Below, piece by piece: positions 1-14,100 of a DNA stretch of 64,000 bases; the first letter of the stretch is position 1, and each line of letters starts with the position of its first letter. A program made the position numbers and the translations under genes. The notes under the pieces are model-generated. The model saw nothing but the letters and a program-made list of their open reading frames with translations. It ran no database searches and was not told where the DNA came from. The stretch comes from Hydractinia symbiolongicarpus. Taxonomy: Eukaryota; Cnidaria; Hydrozoa; Anthoathecata; Hydractiniidae. The DNA is taken from assembly GCF_029227915.1 (NCBI RefSeq), contig NC_079888.1, positions 558,001 to 622,000 of the forward strand. The letters run 5' to 3'.

Positions 1-3000
1 TTGGTCCCACAGTAAAAAATGACTTATTTATCGAAATTTTTAAATGAAGCGCTACCACAGGGTCCAGTGTAATCGCTGAGTTCCAGCAATCATGTCAAAT
101 TAAGAAGATTGTCATTCCTTGGAGACCAAGTGACTCATTTATCACATTTAGCAGGTCACAGTCCAGAATCAGTTCAATTAAGTCCCACAGTCAATCGTTT
201 CACTTTTAAAAGCGATAAAACTTAGTAATACCGGAAGAAATCGCTCAATACATGTTAGTATGAATCTTTGACGCAACCGTTGTAACTCAAACGGATTGAC
301 ACCGTTAGAAAGTCAATGAAATCTAGTTTTTGGAACTGTCTCTATTTCTTCAGCGCGAACTAACGGCTAGGATTGGCCCCACAGTAAAAAATGAGATATT
401 TATATTAATTTTTAAATAAAGTGCTCCCACAGCGCCCGGTGTAATCGCTGAGTTCCGGCAATCATGTTGAGTTAAAAAGAATGTTATTTCTTGGAGTCCA
501 ATTGGCTCATTTATCAAATTTATAAGATGACAGTCCAGAATCAGTTCAATTAAGTCCCACAGTCAATCGTTTCACTTTCAAAAGCGATACCACTTAGTAA
601 TATCGAAAAAAACACTTAATACATGTTGGTACGAATATGTGAAGCAACCGTTGTAACTCAAACGGATTGACACCGTTAGAAAGTCAATGAAATGTAGTTT
701 TTGAAACTGTCTCTATTTCTTTAGCGTGAACTAATGGATAGGATTGGTCCCACAGTAAAAAGTGACTTATTTATCTAAATTTTTAAATAAAGCGCTACCA
801 CAGGGTCCAGTGTAATCGTTGAGTTCCGGCAATTATGTCGAGTTAAAAAGAATGTTATTTCTTGGAGTCCAATTAGCTCATTTATAACATTTATTAGGTC
901 ACAGTCCAGAATCAGTTCGATTAAGTCCCACAGTCAATCGTTTCACTTTTAAAAGCGATACAACTTAGTATGATCGGAAAAAACGCTAAATACATGTGGG
1001 TACGAATATGTGAAGCAACCGTTGTAACTCAAACGGATTGACACCGTTAGAAAGTCAATGAAAGGTAGTTTTTGAAACTGTCTCTATTTCTTCAGCGCGA
1101 ACTAACGGCTAGGATTAGTCCCACAGTAAAAAATGACTTATTTATCGAAATTTTTAAATGAAGCGCTACCACAGCGCCCAGTGTAATCGCTGAGTTCCGG
1201 CAATCATGTCGAGTTAAAAAGAATGTTATTTCTTGGATTCCATTTGGCTCATTTATCACATTTATAAGATCACAGTCCAGAATCAGTTCAATTAAATCCC
1301 ACAGTCAATCGTTTCACTTTTAAAAGCGATACAACTTAGTAATATCGGAAGAAAACGCTAAATACATGTTGGTACGAATATGTGAAGCAACCGTTGTAAC
1401 TCAAACGGATTGCCACCGTTAAAAAGACAATGAAATGTAGTTTTTGAAACTGTCTCTATTTTTTCAGCGTGAACTAACGGATAGGATTGGTCCCACAGTA
1501 AAAAATGACTTATTTATCGAAATTTTTAAATGAAGCGCTACCACAGGGTCCAGTGTAATCGCTGAGTTCCAGCAATCATGTCAAATTAAGAAGATTGTCA
1601 TTCCTTGGAGACCAAGTGACTCATTTATCACATTTAGCAGGTCACAGTCCAGAATCAGTTCAATTAAGTCCCACAGTCAATCGTTTCACTTTTAAAAGCG
1701 ATAAAACTTAGTAATACCGGAAGAAATCGCTCAATACATGTTAGTGTGAATCTTTGACGCAACCGTTGTAACTCAAACGGATTGACACCGTTAGAAAGTC
1801 AATGAAATCTAGTTTTTGGAACTGTCTCTATTTCTTCAGCGCGAACTAACGGCTAGGATTGGCCCCACAGTAAAAAATGAGATATTTATATTAATTTTTA
1901 AATAAAGTGCTCCCACAGCGCCCGGTGTAATCGCTGAGTTCCGGCAATCATGTTGAGTTAAAAAGAATGTTATTTCTTGGAGTCCAATTGGCTCATTTAT
2001 CAAATTTATAAGATGACAGTCCAGAATCAGTTCAATTAAGTCCCACAGTCAATCGTTTCACTTTCAAAAGCGATACCACTTAGTAATATCGAAAAAAACA
2101 CTTAATACATGTTGGTACGAATACGTGACGCAATCGTTGTAACTCAAACGGATTGACACCGTTAGAAAGTCAATGAAAAGTAGTTTTTAAAACTGTCTCT
2201 GTTTTTCAGCGCGAACTAACGGCTAGGATTAGTCCCACAGTAAAAAATGACTTATTTATCTAAATTTTTAAATGAAGCGCTACCACAGGGTCCAGTGTAA
2301 TCGTTGAGTTCCGGCAATCATGTCGAGTTAAAAAGAATGTTATTTCTTGGAGTCCAATTGGCTCATTTACCACATTTATAAGGTCACAGTCCAGAATCAG
2401 TTCAATTAATTCCCACAGTCAATTGTTTCACTTTTAAAAGCGATACAACTTAGTAAGATCGGAAAAAATCGCTAAATACATGTTGGTACGAATATGTGAA
2501 GCAACCGTTGTAACTCAAACGGATTGACACCGTTAGAAAGTCAATGAAATGTAGTTTTTGAAACTGTCTCTACTTCTTCAGCGCGAACTAACGGCTAGGA
2601 TTGGTCCTACAGTAAAAAATGACTTATTTATCTTAATTTTTAAATAAAGCGCTCCCACAGCGCCCAGTGTAATCGATGAGTTCCGGCAATCATGTCGAGT
2701 TAAAAAGAATGTTATTTCTTGGATTCCATTTGGCTCATTTATCACATTTATAAGATCACAGTCCAGAATCAGTTCAATTAAATCTCACAGTCAATCGTTT
2801 CACTTTTAAAAGCGATACAACTTAGTAATATCGGAAAAAAACACTAAATACATGTTGGTACGAATATGTGAAGCAACCGTTGTAACTCAAACGGATTGAC
2901 ACCGTTAGAAAGTCAATGAAAGGTAGTTTTTGAAACTGTCTCTATTTCTTTAGCGTGAACTAATGGATAGGATTGGTCCCACAGTAAAAAGTGACTTATT

Positions 3001-6000
3001 TATCTAAATTTTTAAATAAAGCGCTACCACAGGGTCCAGTGTAATCGTTGAGTTCCGGCAATTATGTCGAGTTAAAAAGAATGTTATTTCTTGGAGTCCA
3101 ATTGGCTCATTTATAACATTTATAAGGTCACAGTCCAGAATCAGTTCGATTAAGTCCCACAGTCAATCGTTTCACTTTTAAAAGCGATACAACTTAGTAT
3201 GATCGGAAAAAACGCTAAATACATGTGGGTACGAATATGTGAAGCAACCGTTGTAACTCAAACGGATTGACACCGTTAGAAAGTCAATGAAAGGTAGTTT
3301 TTGAAACTGTCTCTATTTCTTCAGCGCGAACTAACGGCTAGGATTAGTCCCACAGTAAAAAATGACTTATTTATCGAAATTTTTAAATGAAGCGCTACCA
3401 CAGCGCCCAGTGTAATCGCTGAGTTCCGGCAATCATGTCGAGTTAAAAAGAATGTTATTTCTTGGATTCCATTTGGCTCATTTATCACATTTATAAGATC
3501 ACAGTCCAGAATCAGTTCAATTAAATCCCACAGTCAATCGTTTCACTTTTAAAAGCGATACAACTTAGTAATATCGGAAGAAAACGCTAAATACATGTTG
3601 GTACGAATATGTGAAGCAACCGTTGTAACTCAAACGGATTGCCACCGTTAAAAAGACAATGAAATGTAGTTTTTGAAACTGTCTCTATTTCTTCAGCGTG
3701 AACTAACGGCTAGGATTGGTCCCACAGTGAAAAATGACTTATTAATCTTAATTTTTAAATGAGGCACTACCACACCGCCCAGTGTAATCGCTGAATTTTA
3801 TTAATCTTGTCAAATTAAGAAGAATGTCATTCCTTGGAGTCCAATTGGCTCATTTATCACATTTACCAGGTCACAGTCCAGAATCAGTTGAACTAAGTCC
3901 CACAGTTAATCGGTTCACCGTTAAAAGCGATACAACTTAGTAATATCGGAACAAAATCACTAAATACATGTTTGTACGAATATGTGAAGCAACCGTTGTA
4001 ACTCAAACGGATTGCCACCGTTAAAAAGACAATGAAATGTAGTTTTTGAAACTGTCTCTATTTCTTCAGCGTGAACTAACGGCTAGGATTGGTCCCACAG
4101 TGAAAAATGACTTATTAATCTTAATTTTTAAATGAGGCACTACCACACCGCCCAGTGTAATCGCTGAATTTTATTAATCTTGTCAAATTAAGAAGAATGT
4201 TATTTCTTGGAGTCCAATTGGCTCATTTATCACATTTATCAGGTCACAGTCCAGAATCAGTTCAATTAAGTCCCACAGTCAATTGTTTCACTTTTAAAAG
4301 CGATACAACTTAGTAAGATCGGAAAAAATCGCTAAATACATGTTGGTACGAATATGTGAAGCAACCGTTGTAACTCAAACGGATTGACACCGTTTGAAAG
4401 TCAATGAAAGGTAGTTTTTGAAACTGTCTCTATTTCTTCAGCGCGAACTAACGGCTAGCATTGGTACCACAGTAAAAAATGACTTATTTATCGAAATTTT
4501 TAAATAAAGCGCTACCACAGTGCCCAGTGTAATCGCTGAGTTCCGGCAATCATGTCAAATTAAGAAGATTGTCATTCCTTGGAGTCCAATTGGCTCATTT
4601 ATCACATTTATAAGATCACAGTCCAAAATCAGTCCAATTAAGTCCCACAGTCAATCGTTTCACTTTTAAAAGCGATACAACTTAGTAAGATCGGAAAAAA
4701 TCGCTAAATACATGTTGATACGAATATGTGAAGCAACCGTTGTAACTCAAACGGATTGACACTGTTAAAAAGACAATGAAATGTAGTTTTTGAAACTGTC
4801 TCTATTTCTTCAGCGTGAACTAACGGATAGGATTGGTCCCACAGTAAAAAATGACTTATTTATCGAAACTTTTAAATGAAGCGCTACCACAGGGTCCAGT
4901 GTAATCGCTGAGTTCCGGCAATCATGTCAAATTAAAAAGATTGTCATTCCTTGGAGTCGAATTGGCTCATTTATCACATTTAAAAGATCACAGTCCAAAA
5001 TCAGTCCAATTAAGTCCTACAGTCAATCGTTTCACTTTTAAAAGCGATACAACTTAGTAATATCCGGAAAAATTGCTAAATACATGTTGGTTCGAATATG
5101 TGAAGCAACCGTTGTAAGTTAAACGGATTGACACCCTTAGAAAGTCAATGGAATGTAGTTTTTAAAACTGTCTCTATTTCTTCAGCGTGAACTAACGGAT
5201 AGGATTGGTCCCACAGTAAAGAATTACTTATTTATCGAAATTTTTAAATAAAGCGCTACCACAGGGTCCAGTGTAATCGCTGAGTTCCGGCAATCATGTC
5301 GAGTTAAAAAGAATGTTATTTCTTGGAGTTCAATTGGCTCATTTATCACATTTATAAGGTCACAGTCCAGAGACAGTTCAATTAATTCCCACAGTCAATC
5401 GTTTCACTTTTAAAAGTGATACAACATAGTTATATCGGAACAAAATCACTAAATACATGTTGGTACGAATATGTGACGCAACCGTTTTAACTCAAACGGA
5501 TTGACACCGTTAGAAAGTCAATGAAAGGTAGTTTTTGAAACTGTCTCTATTTCTTCAGCGTGAACTAACGGATAGGATTGGTCCCACAGTAAAGAATTAC
5601 TTATTTATCGAAATTTTTAAATAAAGCGCTACCACAGGGTCCAGTGTAATCGCTGAGTTCCGGCAATCATGTCAAATTAAGAAGATTGTCATTCCTTGGA
5701 GTCCAATTGGCTCATTTATCACATTTATAAGATCACAGTCCAAAATCAGTCCAATTAAGTCCCACAGTCAATCGTTTCACTTTTAAAAGCGATACAACTT
5801 AGTAAGATCGGAAAAAATCGCTAAATACATGTTGATACGAATATGTGAAGCAACCGTTGTAACTCAAACGGATTGACACTGTTAAAAAGACAATGAAATG
5901 TAGTTTTTGAAACTGTCTCTATTTCTTCAGCGTGAACTAACGGATAGGATTGGTCCCACAGTAAAAAATGACTTATTTATCGAAACTTTTAAATGAAGCG

Positions 6001-9000
6001 CTACCACAGGGTCCAGTGCAATCGCTGAGTTCCGGCAATCACGCCAAATTAAGAAGATTGTCATTCCTTGGAGTCCAATTGGCTCATTTATCACATTTAA
6101 AAGATCACAGTCCAAAATCAGTCCAATTAAGTCCCACAGTCAATCGTTTCACTTTTAAAAGCGATACAACTTAGTAATATCCGGAAAAATCGCTAAATAC
6201 ATGTTGGTTCGAATATGTGAAGCAACCGTTGTAAGTCAAACGGATTGACACCCTTAGAAAGTCAATGGAATGTAGTTTTTAAAACTGTCTCTATTTCTTC
6301 AGCGTGAACTAACGGATAGGATTGGTCCCACAGTAAAGAATTACTTATTTATCGAAATTTTTAAATAAAGCGCTACCACAGGGTCCAGTGTAATCGCTGA
6401 GTTCCGGCAATCATGTCGAGTTAAAAAGAATGTTATTTCTTGGAGTTCAATTGGCTCATTTATCACATTTATAAGGTCACAGTCCAGAGACAGTTCAATT
6501 AATTCCCACAGTCAATCGTTTCACTTTTAAAAGTGATACAACATAGTTATATCGGAACAAAATCACTAAATACATGTTGGTACGAATATGTGACGCAACC
6601 GTTTTAACTCAAACGAATTGACACCGTTAGAAAGTCAATGAAAGGTAGTTTTTGAAACTGTCTCTATTTCTTCAGCGTGAACTAACGGATAGGATTGGTC
6701 CCACAGTAAAGAATTACTTATTTATCGAAATTTTTAAATAAAGCGCTACCACAGGGTCCAGTGTAATCGCTGAGTTCCGGCAATCATGTCGAGTTAAAAA
6801 GAATGTTATTTCTTGGAGTTCAATTGGCTCATTTATCACATTTATAAGGTCACAGTCCAGAAACAGTTCAATTAATTCCCACAGCCAATCGTTTCACTTT
6901 TAAAAGCGTTACAACTTAGTAATATCCGGAGAAATCGCTAAATACATGTTGGTTCGAATATGTGAAGCAACCGTTGTAAGTCAAACGGATTGACACCTTT
7001 AGAAAGTCAATGGAATGTAGTTTTTAAAACTGTCTCTATTTCTTCAGCGTGAACTAACGGATAGAATTGGTCCCACAGTAAAGAAGTACTTATTTATCCA
7101 AATTTTTAAATAAAGCGCTACCACAGGGTCCAGTGTAATCGCTGAGTTCCGGCAATCATGTCGAGTTAAAAAGAATGTTATTTCTTGGAGTTCAATTGGC
7201 TCATTTATCACATTTTTAAGGTCACAGTCCAGAAACAGTTCAATTAATTCCCACAGTCAATCGTTTCACTTTTAAAAGCTATACAACTTAGTAAGATCGG
7301 AACAAATCGCTAAATACATGTTGGTACGAATACGTGACGCAATCGTTGTAACTCAAACGGATTGACACTGTTAGAAAGTCAATGAAAAGTAGTTTTTGAA
7401 ACTGTCTCTGTTTTTTCAGCGCGAACTAACGGCTAGGATTGGTCCCACAGTAAAAAATGACTTATTTATCTAAATTTTTAAATGAAGCGCTACCACAGGG
7501 TCCAGTGTAATCGCTGAATTTTATTAATCCTGTCAAATTAAGAAGAATGTCATTCCTTGGAGTCCAATTGGCTCATTTATCACATTTATTAGGTCACAGT
7601 CCAGAATCAGTTGAACTAAGTCCCACAGTTAATCGGTTCACCGTTAAAAGCGATACAACTTAGTAATATCGGAACAAAATCACTAAATACATGTTAGTAC
7701 GAATATGTGACGCAACCGTTGTAACTCAAACGGATTGACACCGTTAAAAAGACAATGAAATGTAGTTTTTGAAACTGTCTCTATTTCTTCAGCGTAAACT
7801 AACGGATAGGATTGGTCCCACAGTAAAAAATGACTTATTTATCGAAACTTTTAAATGAAGCGCTACCACAGGGTCCAGTGTAATCGCTGAGTTCCGGCAA
7901 TCATGTCAAATTAAGAAGATTGTCATTCCTTGGAGTCCAATTGATTCATTTATCACATTTATAAGATCACAGTCCAAAATCAATCCAATTAAGTCCCACA
8001 GTCAATCGTTTCACTTTTAAAAGCGATACAACTTAGTAATATCCGGAAAAATCGCTAAGTACATGTTGGTTCGAATATGTGAAGCAACCGTTGTAAGTCA
8101 AACGGATTGACACCGTTTGAAAGTCAATGAAAGGTAGTTTTTGAAACTGTCTCTATTTCTTCAGCGTGAACTAACGGATAGGATTGGTCCCACAGTAAAG
8201 AATTACTTATTTATCGAAATTTTTAAATAAAGCGCTACCACAGGGTCCAGTGTAATCGCTGAGTTCCGGCAATCATGTCGAGTTAAAAAGAATGTTATTT
8301 CTTGGAGTTCAATTGGCTCATTTATCACATTTATAAGGTCACAGTCCAGAAACAGTTCAATTAATTCCCACAGTCAATCGTTTCACTTTTAAAAGCTATA
8401 CAACTTAGTAAGATCGGAACAAATCGCTAAATACATGTTGGTACGAATACGTGACGCAATCGTTGTAACTCAAACAGATTGACACTGTTAGAAAGTCAAT
8501 GAAAAGTAGTTTTTGAAACTGTCTCTATTTCTTCAGCGTGAACTAAGGGCTAGGATTGGTCCCACAGTGAAAAATGACTTATTAATCTTAATTTTTATAT
8601 CAGGCACTACCACACCGCCCAGTGTAATCGCTGAATTTTATTAATCCTGTCAAATTAAGAAGAATGTCATTCCTTGGAGTCCAATTGGCTCATTTATCTC
8701 ATTTATCAGGTCACAGTCCAGAATCAGTTGAACTTAGTCCCACAGTTAATCGGTTCACCGTTAAAAGCGATACAACTTAGTAATATCGGAACAAAATCAC
8801 TAAATACATGTTGGTACGAATATGTGACGCAACCGTTGTAACTCAAACGGATTGACACTGTTAGAAAGTCAATGAAAAGTAGTTTTTGAAACTGTCTCTG
8901 TTTTTTCAGCGCGAACTAACGGCTAGGATTGGTCCCACAGTAAAAAATGACTTATTTATCTAAATTTTTAAATGAAGCGCTACCACAGGGTCCAGTGTAA

Positions 9001-11130
9001 TCGCTGAATTTTATTAATCCTGTCAAATTAAGAAGAATGTCATTCCTTGGAGTCCAATTGGCTCATTTATCACATTTATTAGGTCACAGTCCAGAATCAG
9101 TTGAACTAAGTCCCACAGTTAATCGGTTCACCGTTAAAAGCGATACAACTTAGTAATATCGGAACAAAATCACTAAATACATGTTAGTACGAATATGTGA
9201 CGCAACCGTTGTAACTCAAACGGATTGACACCGTTAAAAAGACAATGAAATGTAGTTTTTGAAACTGTCTCTATTTCTTCAGCGTAAACTAACGGATAGG
9301 ATTGGTCCCACAGTAAAAAATGACTTATTTATCGAAACTTTTAAATGAAGCGCTACCACAGGGTCCAGTGTAATCGCTGAGTTCCGGCAATCATGTCAAA
9401 TTAAGAAGATTGTCATTCCTTGGAGTCTAATTGATTCATTTATCACATTTATAAGATCACAGTCCAAAATCAGTCCAATTAAGTCCCACAGTCAATCGTT
9501 TCACTTTTAAAAGCGATACAACTTAGTAATATCCGGAAAAATCGCTAAATACATGTTGGTTCGAATATGTGAAGCAACCGTTGTAAGTCAAACGGATTGA
9601 CACCGTTTGAAAGTCAATGAAAGGTAGTTTTTGAAACTGTCTCTATTTCTTCAGCGCGAACTAACGGCTAGGATTGGTCCCACGGTAAAAAATGACTTAT
9701 TTATCGAAATTTTTAAATAAAGCGCTACCACAGCGCCCAGTGTAATCGCTGAGTTCCGGCAATCATGTCAAATTAAGAAGATTGTCATTCCTTGGAGTCC
9801 AATTGGCTCATTTATCACATTTATAAGATCACAGTCCAAAATCAGTCCAATTAAGTCCCACAGTCAATCGTTTCACTTTTAAAAGCGATACAACTTAGTA
9901 AGATCGGAAAAAATCGCTATATACATGTTGGTACGAATATGTGAAGCAACCGTTGTAACTCAAACGGATTGACACCGTTAAAAAGACAATGAAATGTAGT
10001 TTTTGAAACTGTCTCTATTTCTTCAGCGTGAACTAACGGATAGGATTGGTCCCACAGTAAAAAATGACTTATTTATCGAAACTTTTAAATGAAGCGCTAC
10101 CACAGGGTCCAGTATAATCGCTGAGTTCCGGCAATCATGTCAAATTAAGAAGATTGTCATTCCTTGGAGTCCAATTGGCTCATTTATCACATTTAAAAGA
10201 TCACAGTCCAAAATCAGTCCAATTAAGTCCCACAGTCAATCGTTTCACTTTTAAAAGCGATACAACTTAGTAATATCCGGAAAAATCGCTAAATACATGT
10301 TGGTTCGAATATGTGAAGCAACCGTTGTAAGTCAAACGGATTGACACCCTTAGAAAGTCAATGGAATGTAGTTTTTAAAACTCTCTCTATTTCTTCAGCG
10401 TGAACTAACGGATAGGATTGGTCCCACAGTAAAGAATTACTTATTTATCGAAATTTTTAAATAAAGCGCTACCACAGGGTCCAGTATAATCGCTGAGTTC
10501 CGGCAATCATGTCGAGTTAAAAAGAATGTTATTTCTTGGAGTTCAATTGGCTCATTTATCACATTTATAAGGTCACAGTCCAGAAACAGTTCAATTAATT
10601 CCCACAGACAATCGTTTCACTTTTAAAAGCGATACAACTTAGTAATATCCGGAAAAATCGCTAAATACATGTTGGTTCGAATATGTGAAGCAACCGTTGT
10701 AAGTCAAACGGATTGACACCCTTAGAAAGTCAATGGAATGTAGTTTTTAAAACTGTCTCTATTTCTTCAGCGTGAACTAACGGATAGAATTGGTCCCACA
10801 GTAAAGAATCACTTATTTATCGAAATTTTTAAATAAAGCGCTACCACAGGGTCCAGTGTAATCGCTGAGTTCCGGCAATCATGTCGAGTTAAAAAGAATG
10901 TTATTTCTTGGAGTTCAATTGGCTCATTTATCACATTTTTAAGGTCACAGTCCAGAAACAGTTCAATTAATTCCCACAGTCAATCGTTTCACTTTTAAAA
11001 GCTATACAACTTAGTAAGATCGGAACAAATCGCTAAATACATGTTGGTACGAATACGTGACGCAATCGTTGTAACTCAAACGGATTGACACTGTTAGAAA
11101 GTCAATGAAAAGTAGTTTTTGAAACTGTCT

Positions 11131-14100
11131 CTGTTTTTTGAGCGCGAACTAACGGCTAGGATTGGTCCCACAGTAAAAAATGACTTATTTATCTAAATTT
11201 TTAAATGAAGCGCTACCACAGGGTCCAGTGTAATCGCTGAATTTTATTAATCCTGTCAAATTAAGAAGAATGTCATTCCTTGGAGTCCAATTGGCTCATT
11301 TATCACATTTATTAGGTCACAGTCCAGAATCAGTTGAACTAAGTCCCACAGTTAATCGGTTCACCGTTAAAAGCGATACAACTTAGTAATATCGGAACAA
11401 AATCACTAAATACATGTTAGTACGAATATGTGACGCAACCGTTGTAACTCAAACGGATTGACACCGTTAAAAAGACAATGAAATGTAGTTTTTGAAACTG
11501 TCTCTATTTCTTCAGCGTAAACTAACGGATAGGATTGGTCCCACAGTAAAAAATGACTTATTTATCGAAACTTTTAAATGAAGCGCTACCACAGGGTCCA
11601 GTGTAATCGCTGAGTTCCGGCAATCATGTCAAATTAAGAAGATTGTCATTCCTTGGAGTCCAATTAATTCATTTATCACATTTATAAGATCACAGTCCAA
11701 AATCAGTCCAATTAAGTCCCACAGTCAATCGTTTCACTTTTAAAAGCGATACAACTTAGTAATATCCGGAAAAATCGCTAAATACATGTTGGTTCGAATA
11801 TGTGAAGCAACCGTTGTATGTCAAACGGATTGACACCCTTAGAAAGTCAATGAAATGTAGTTTTTAAAACTGTCTCTATTTCTCCAGCGTGAACTAACGG
11901 ATAGGATTGGTCCCACAGTAAAGAATTACTTATTTATCGAAATTTTTAAATAAAGCGCTACCACAGGGTCCAGTGTAATCGCTGAGTTCCGGCAATCATG
12001 TCGAGTTAAAAAGAATGTTATTTCTTGGAGTTCAATTGGCTCATTTATCACATTTATAAGGTCACAGTCCAGAAACAGTTCAATTAATTCCCACAGTCAA
12101 TCGTTTCACTTTTAAAAGCTATACAACTTAGTAAGATCGGAACAAATCGCTAAATACATGTTGGTACGAATACGTGACGCAATCGTTGTAACTCAAACAG
12201 ATTGACACTGTTAGAAAGTCAATGAAAAGTAGTTTTTGAAACTGTCTCTATTTCTTCAGCGTGAACTAACGGCTAGGATTGGTCCCACAGTAAAAAATGA
12301 CTTATTTATCGAAACTTTTAAATGAAGCGCTACCACAGGGTCCAGTGTAATCGCTGAGTTCCGGCAATCATGTCAAATTAAGAAGATTGTCATTCCTTGG
12401 AGTCCAATTGGCTCATTTATCACATTTAAAAGATCACAGTCCAAAATCAGTCCAATTAAGTCCCACAGTCAATCGTTTCACTTTTAAAAGCGATACAACT
12501 TAGTAATATCCGGAAAAATCGCTAAATACATGTTGGTTCGAATATGTGAAGCAACCGTTGTAAGTCAAACGGATTGACACCCTTAGAAAGTCAATGGAAT
12601 GTAGTTTTTAAAACTGTCTCTATTTCTTCAGCGTGAACTAACGGATAGGATTGGTCCCACAGTAAAGAATTACTTATTTATCGAAATTTTTAAATAAAGC
12701 GCTACCACAGGGTCCAGTGTAATCGCTGAGTTCCGGCAATCATGTCGAGTTAAAAAGAATGTTATTTCTTGGAGTTCAATTGGCTCATTTATCACATTTA
12801 TAAGGTCACAGTCCAGAAACAGTTCAATTAATTCCCACAGACAATCGTTTCACTTTTAAAAGCGATACAACTTAGTAATATCCGGAAAAATCGCTAAATA
12901 CATGTTGGTTCGAATATGTGAAGCAACCGTTGTAAGTCAAACGGATTGACACCCTTAGAAAGTCAATGGAATGTAGTTTTTAAAACTGTCTCTATTTCTT
13001 CAGCGTGAACTAACGGATAGAATTGGTCCCACAGTAAAGAATCACTTATTTATCGAAATTTTTAAATAAAGCGCTACCACAGGGTCCAGTGTAATCGCTG
13101 AGTTCCGGCAATCATGTCGAGTTAAAAAGAATGTTATTTCTTGGAGTTCAATTGGCTCATTTATCACATTTTTAAGGTCACAGTCCAGAAACAGTTCAAT
13201 TAATTCCCACAGTCAATCGTTTCACTTTTAAAAGCTATACAACTTAGTAAGATCGGAACAAATCGCTAAATACATGTTGGTACGAATACGTGACGCAATC
13301 GTTGTAACTCAAACGGATTGACACTGTTAGAAAGTCAATGAAAAGTGGTTTTTGAAACTGTCTCTGTTTTTTCAGCGCGAACTAACGGCTAGGATTGGTC
13401 CCACAGTAAAAAATGACTTATTTATCTAAATTTTTAAATGAAGCGCTACCACAGGGTCCAGTGTAATCGCTGAATTTTATTAATCCTGTCAAATTAAGAA
13501 GAATGTCATTCCTTGGAATCCAATTGGCTCATTTATCACATTTATTAGGTCACAGTCCAGAATCAGTTGAACTAAGTCCCACAGTTAATCGGTTCACCGT
13601 TAAAAGCGATACAACTTAGTAATATCGGAACAAAATCACTAAATACATGTTAGTACGAATATGTGACGCAACCGTTGTAACTCAAACGGATTGACACCGT
13701 TAAAAAGACAATGAAATGTAGTTTTTGAAACTGTCTCTATTTCTTCAGCGTAAACTAACGGATAGGATTGGTCCCACAGTAAAAAATGACTTATTTATCG
13801 AAACTTTTAAATGAAGCGCTACCACAGGGTCCAGTGTAATCGCTGAGTTCCGGCAATCATGTCAAATTAAGAAGATTGTCATTCCTTGGAGTCCAATTGA
13901 TTCATTTATCACATTTATAAGATCACAGTCCAAAATCAGTCCAATTAAGTCCCACAGTCAATCGTTTCACTTTTAAAAGCGATACAACTTAGTAATATCC
14001 GGAAAAATCGCTAAATACATGTTGGTTCGAATATGTGAAGCAACCGTTGTATGTCAAACGGATTGACACCCTTAGAAAGTCAATGAAATTTAGTTTTTAA

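Noticed and set aside
5927-6174. Short open frames on both strands in the satellite
   Set aside because: They arise from one monomer variant, are not kept in neighbouring copies, and have no protein-like features.
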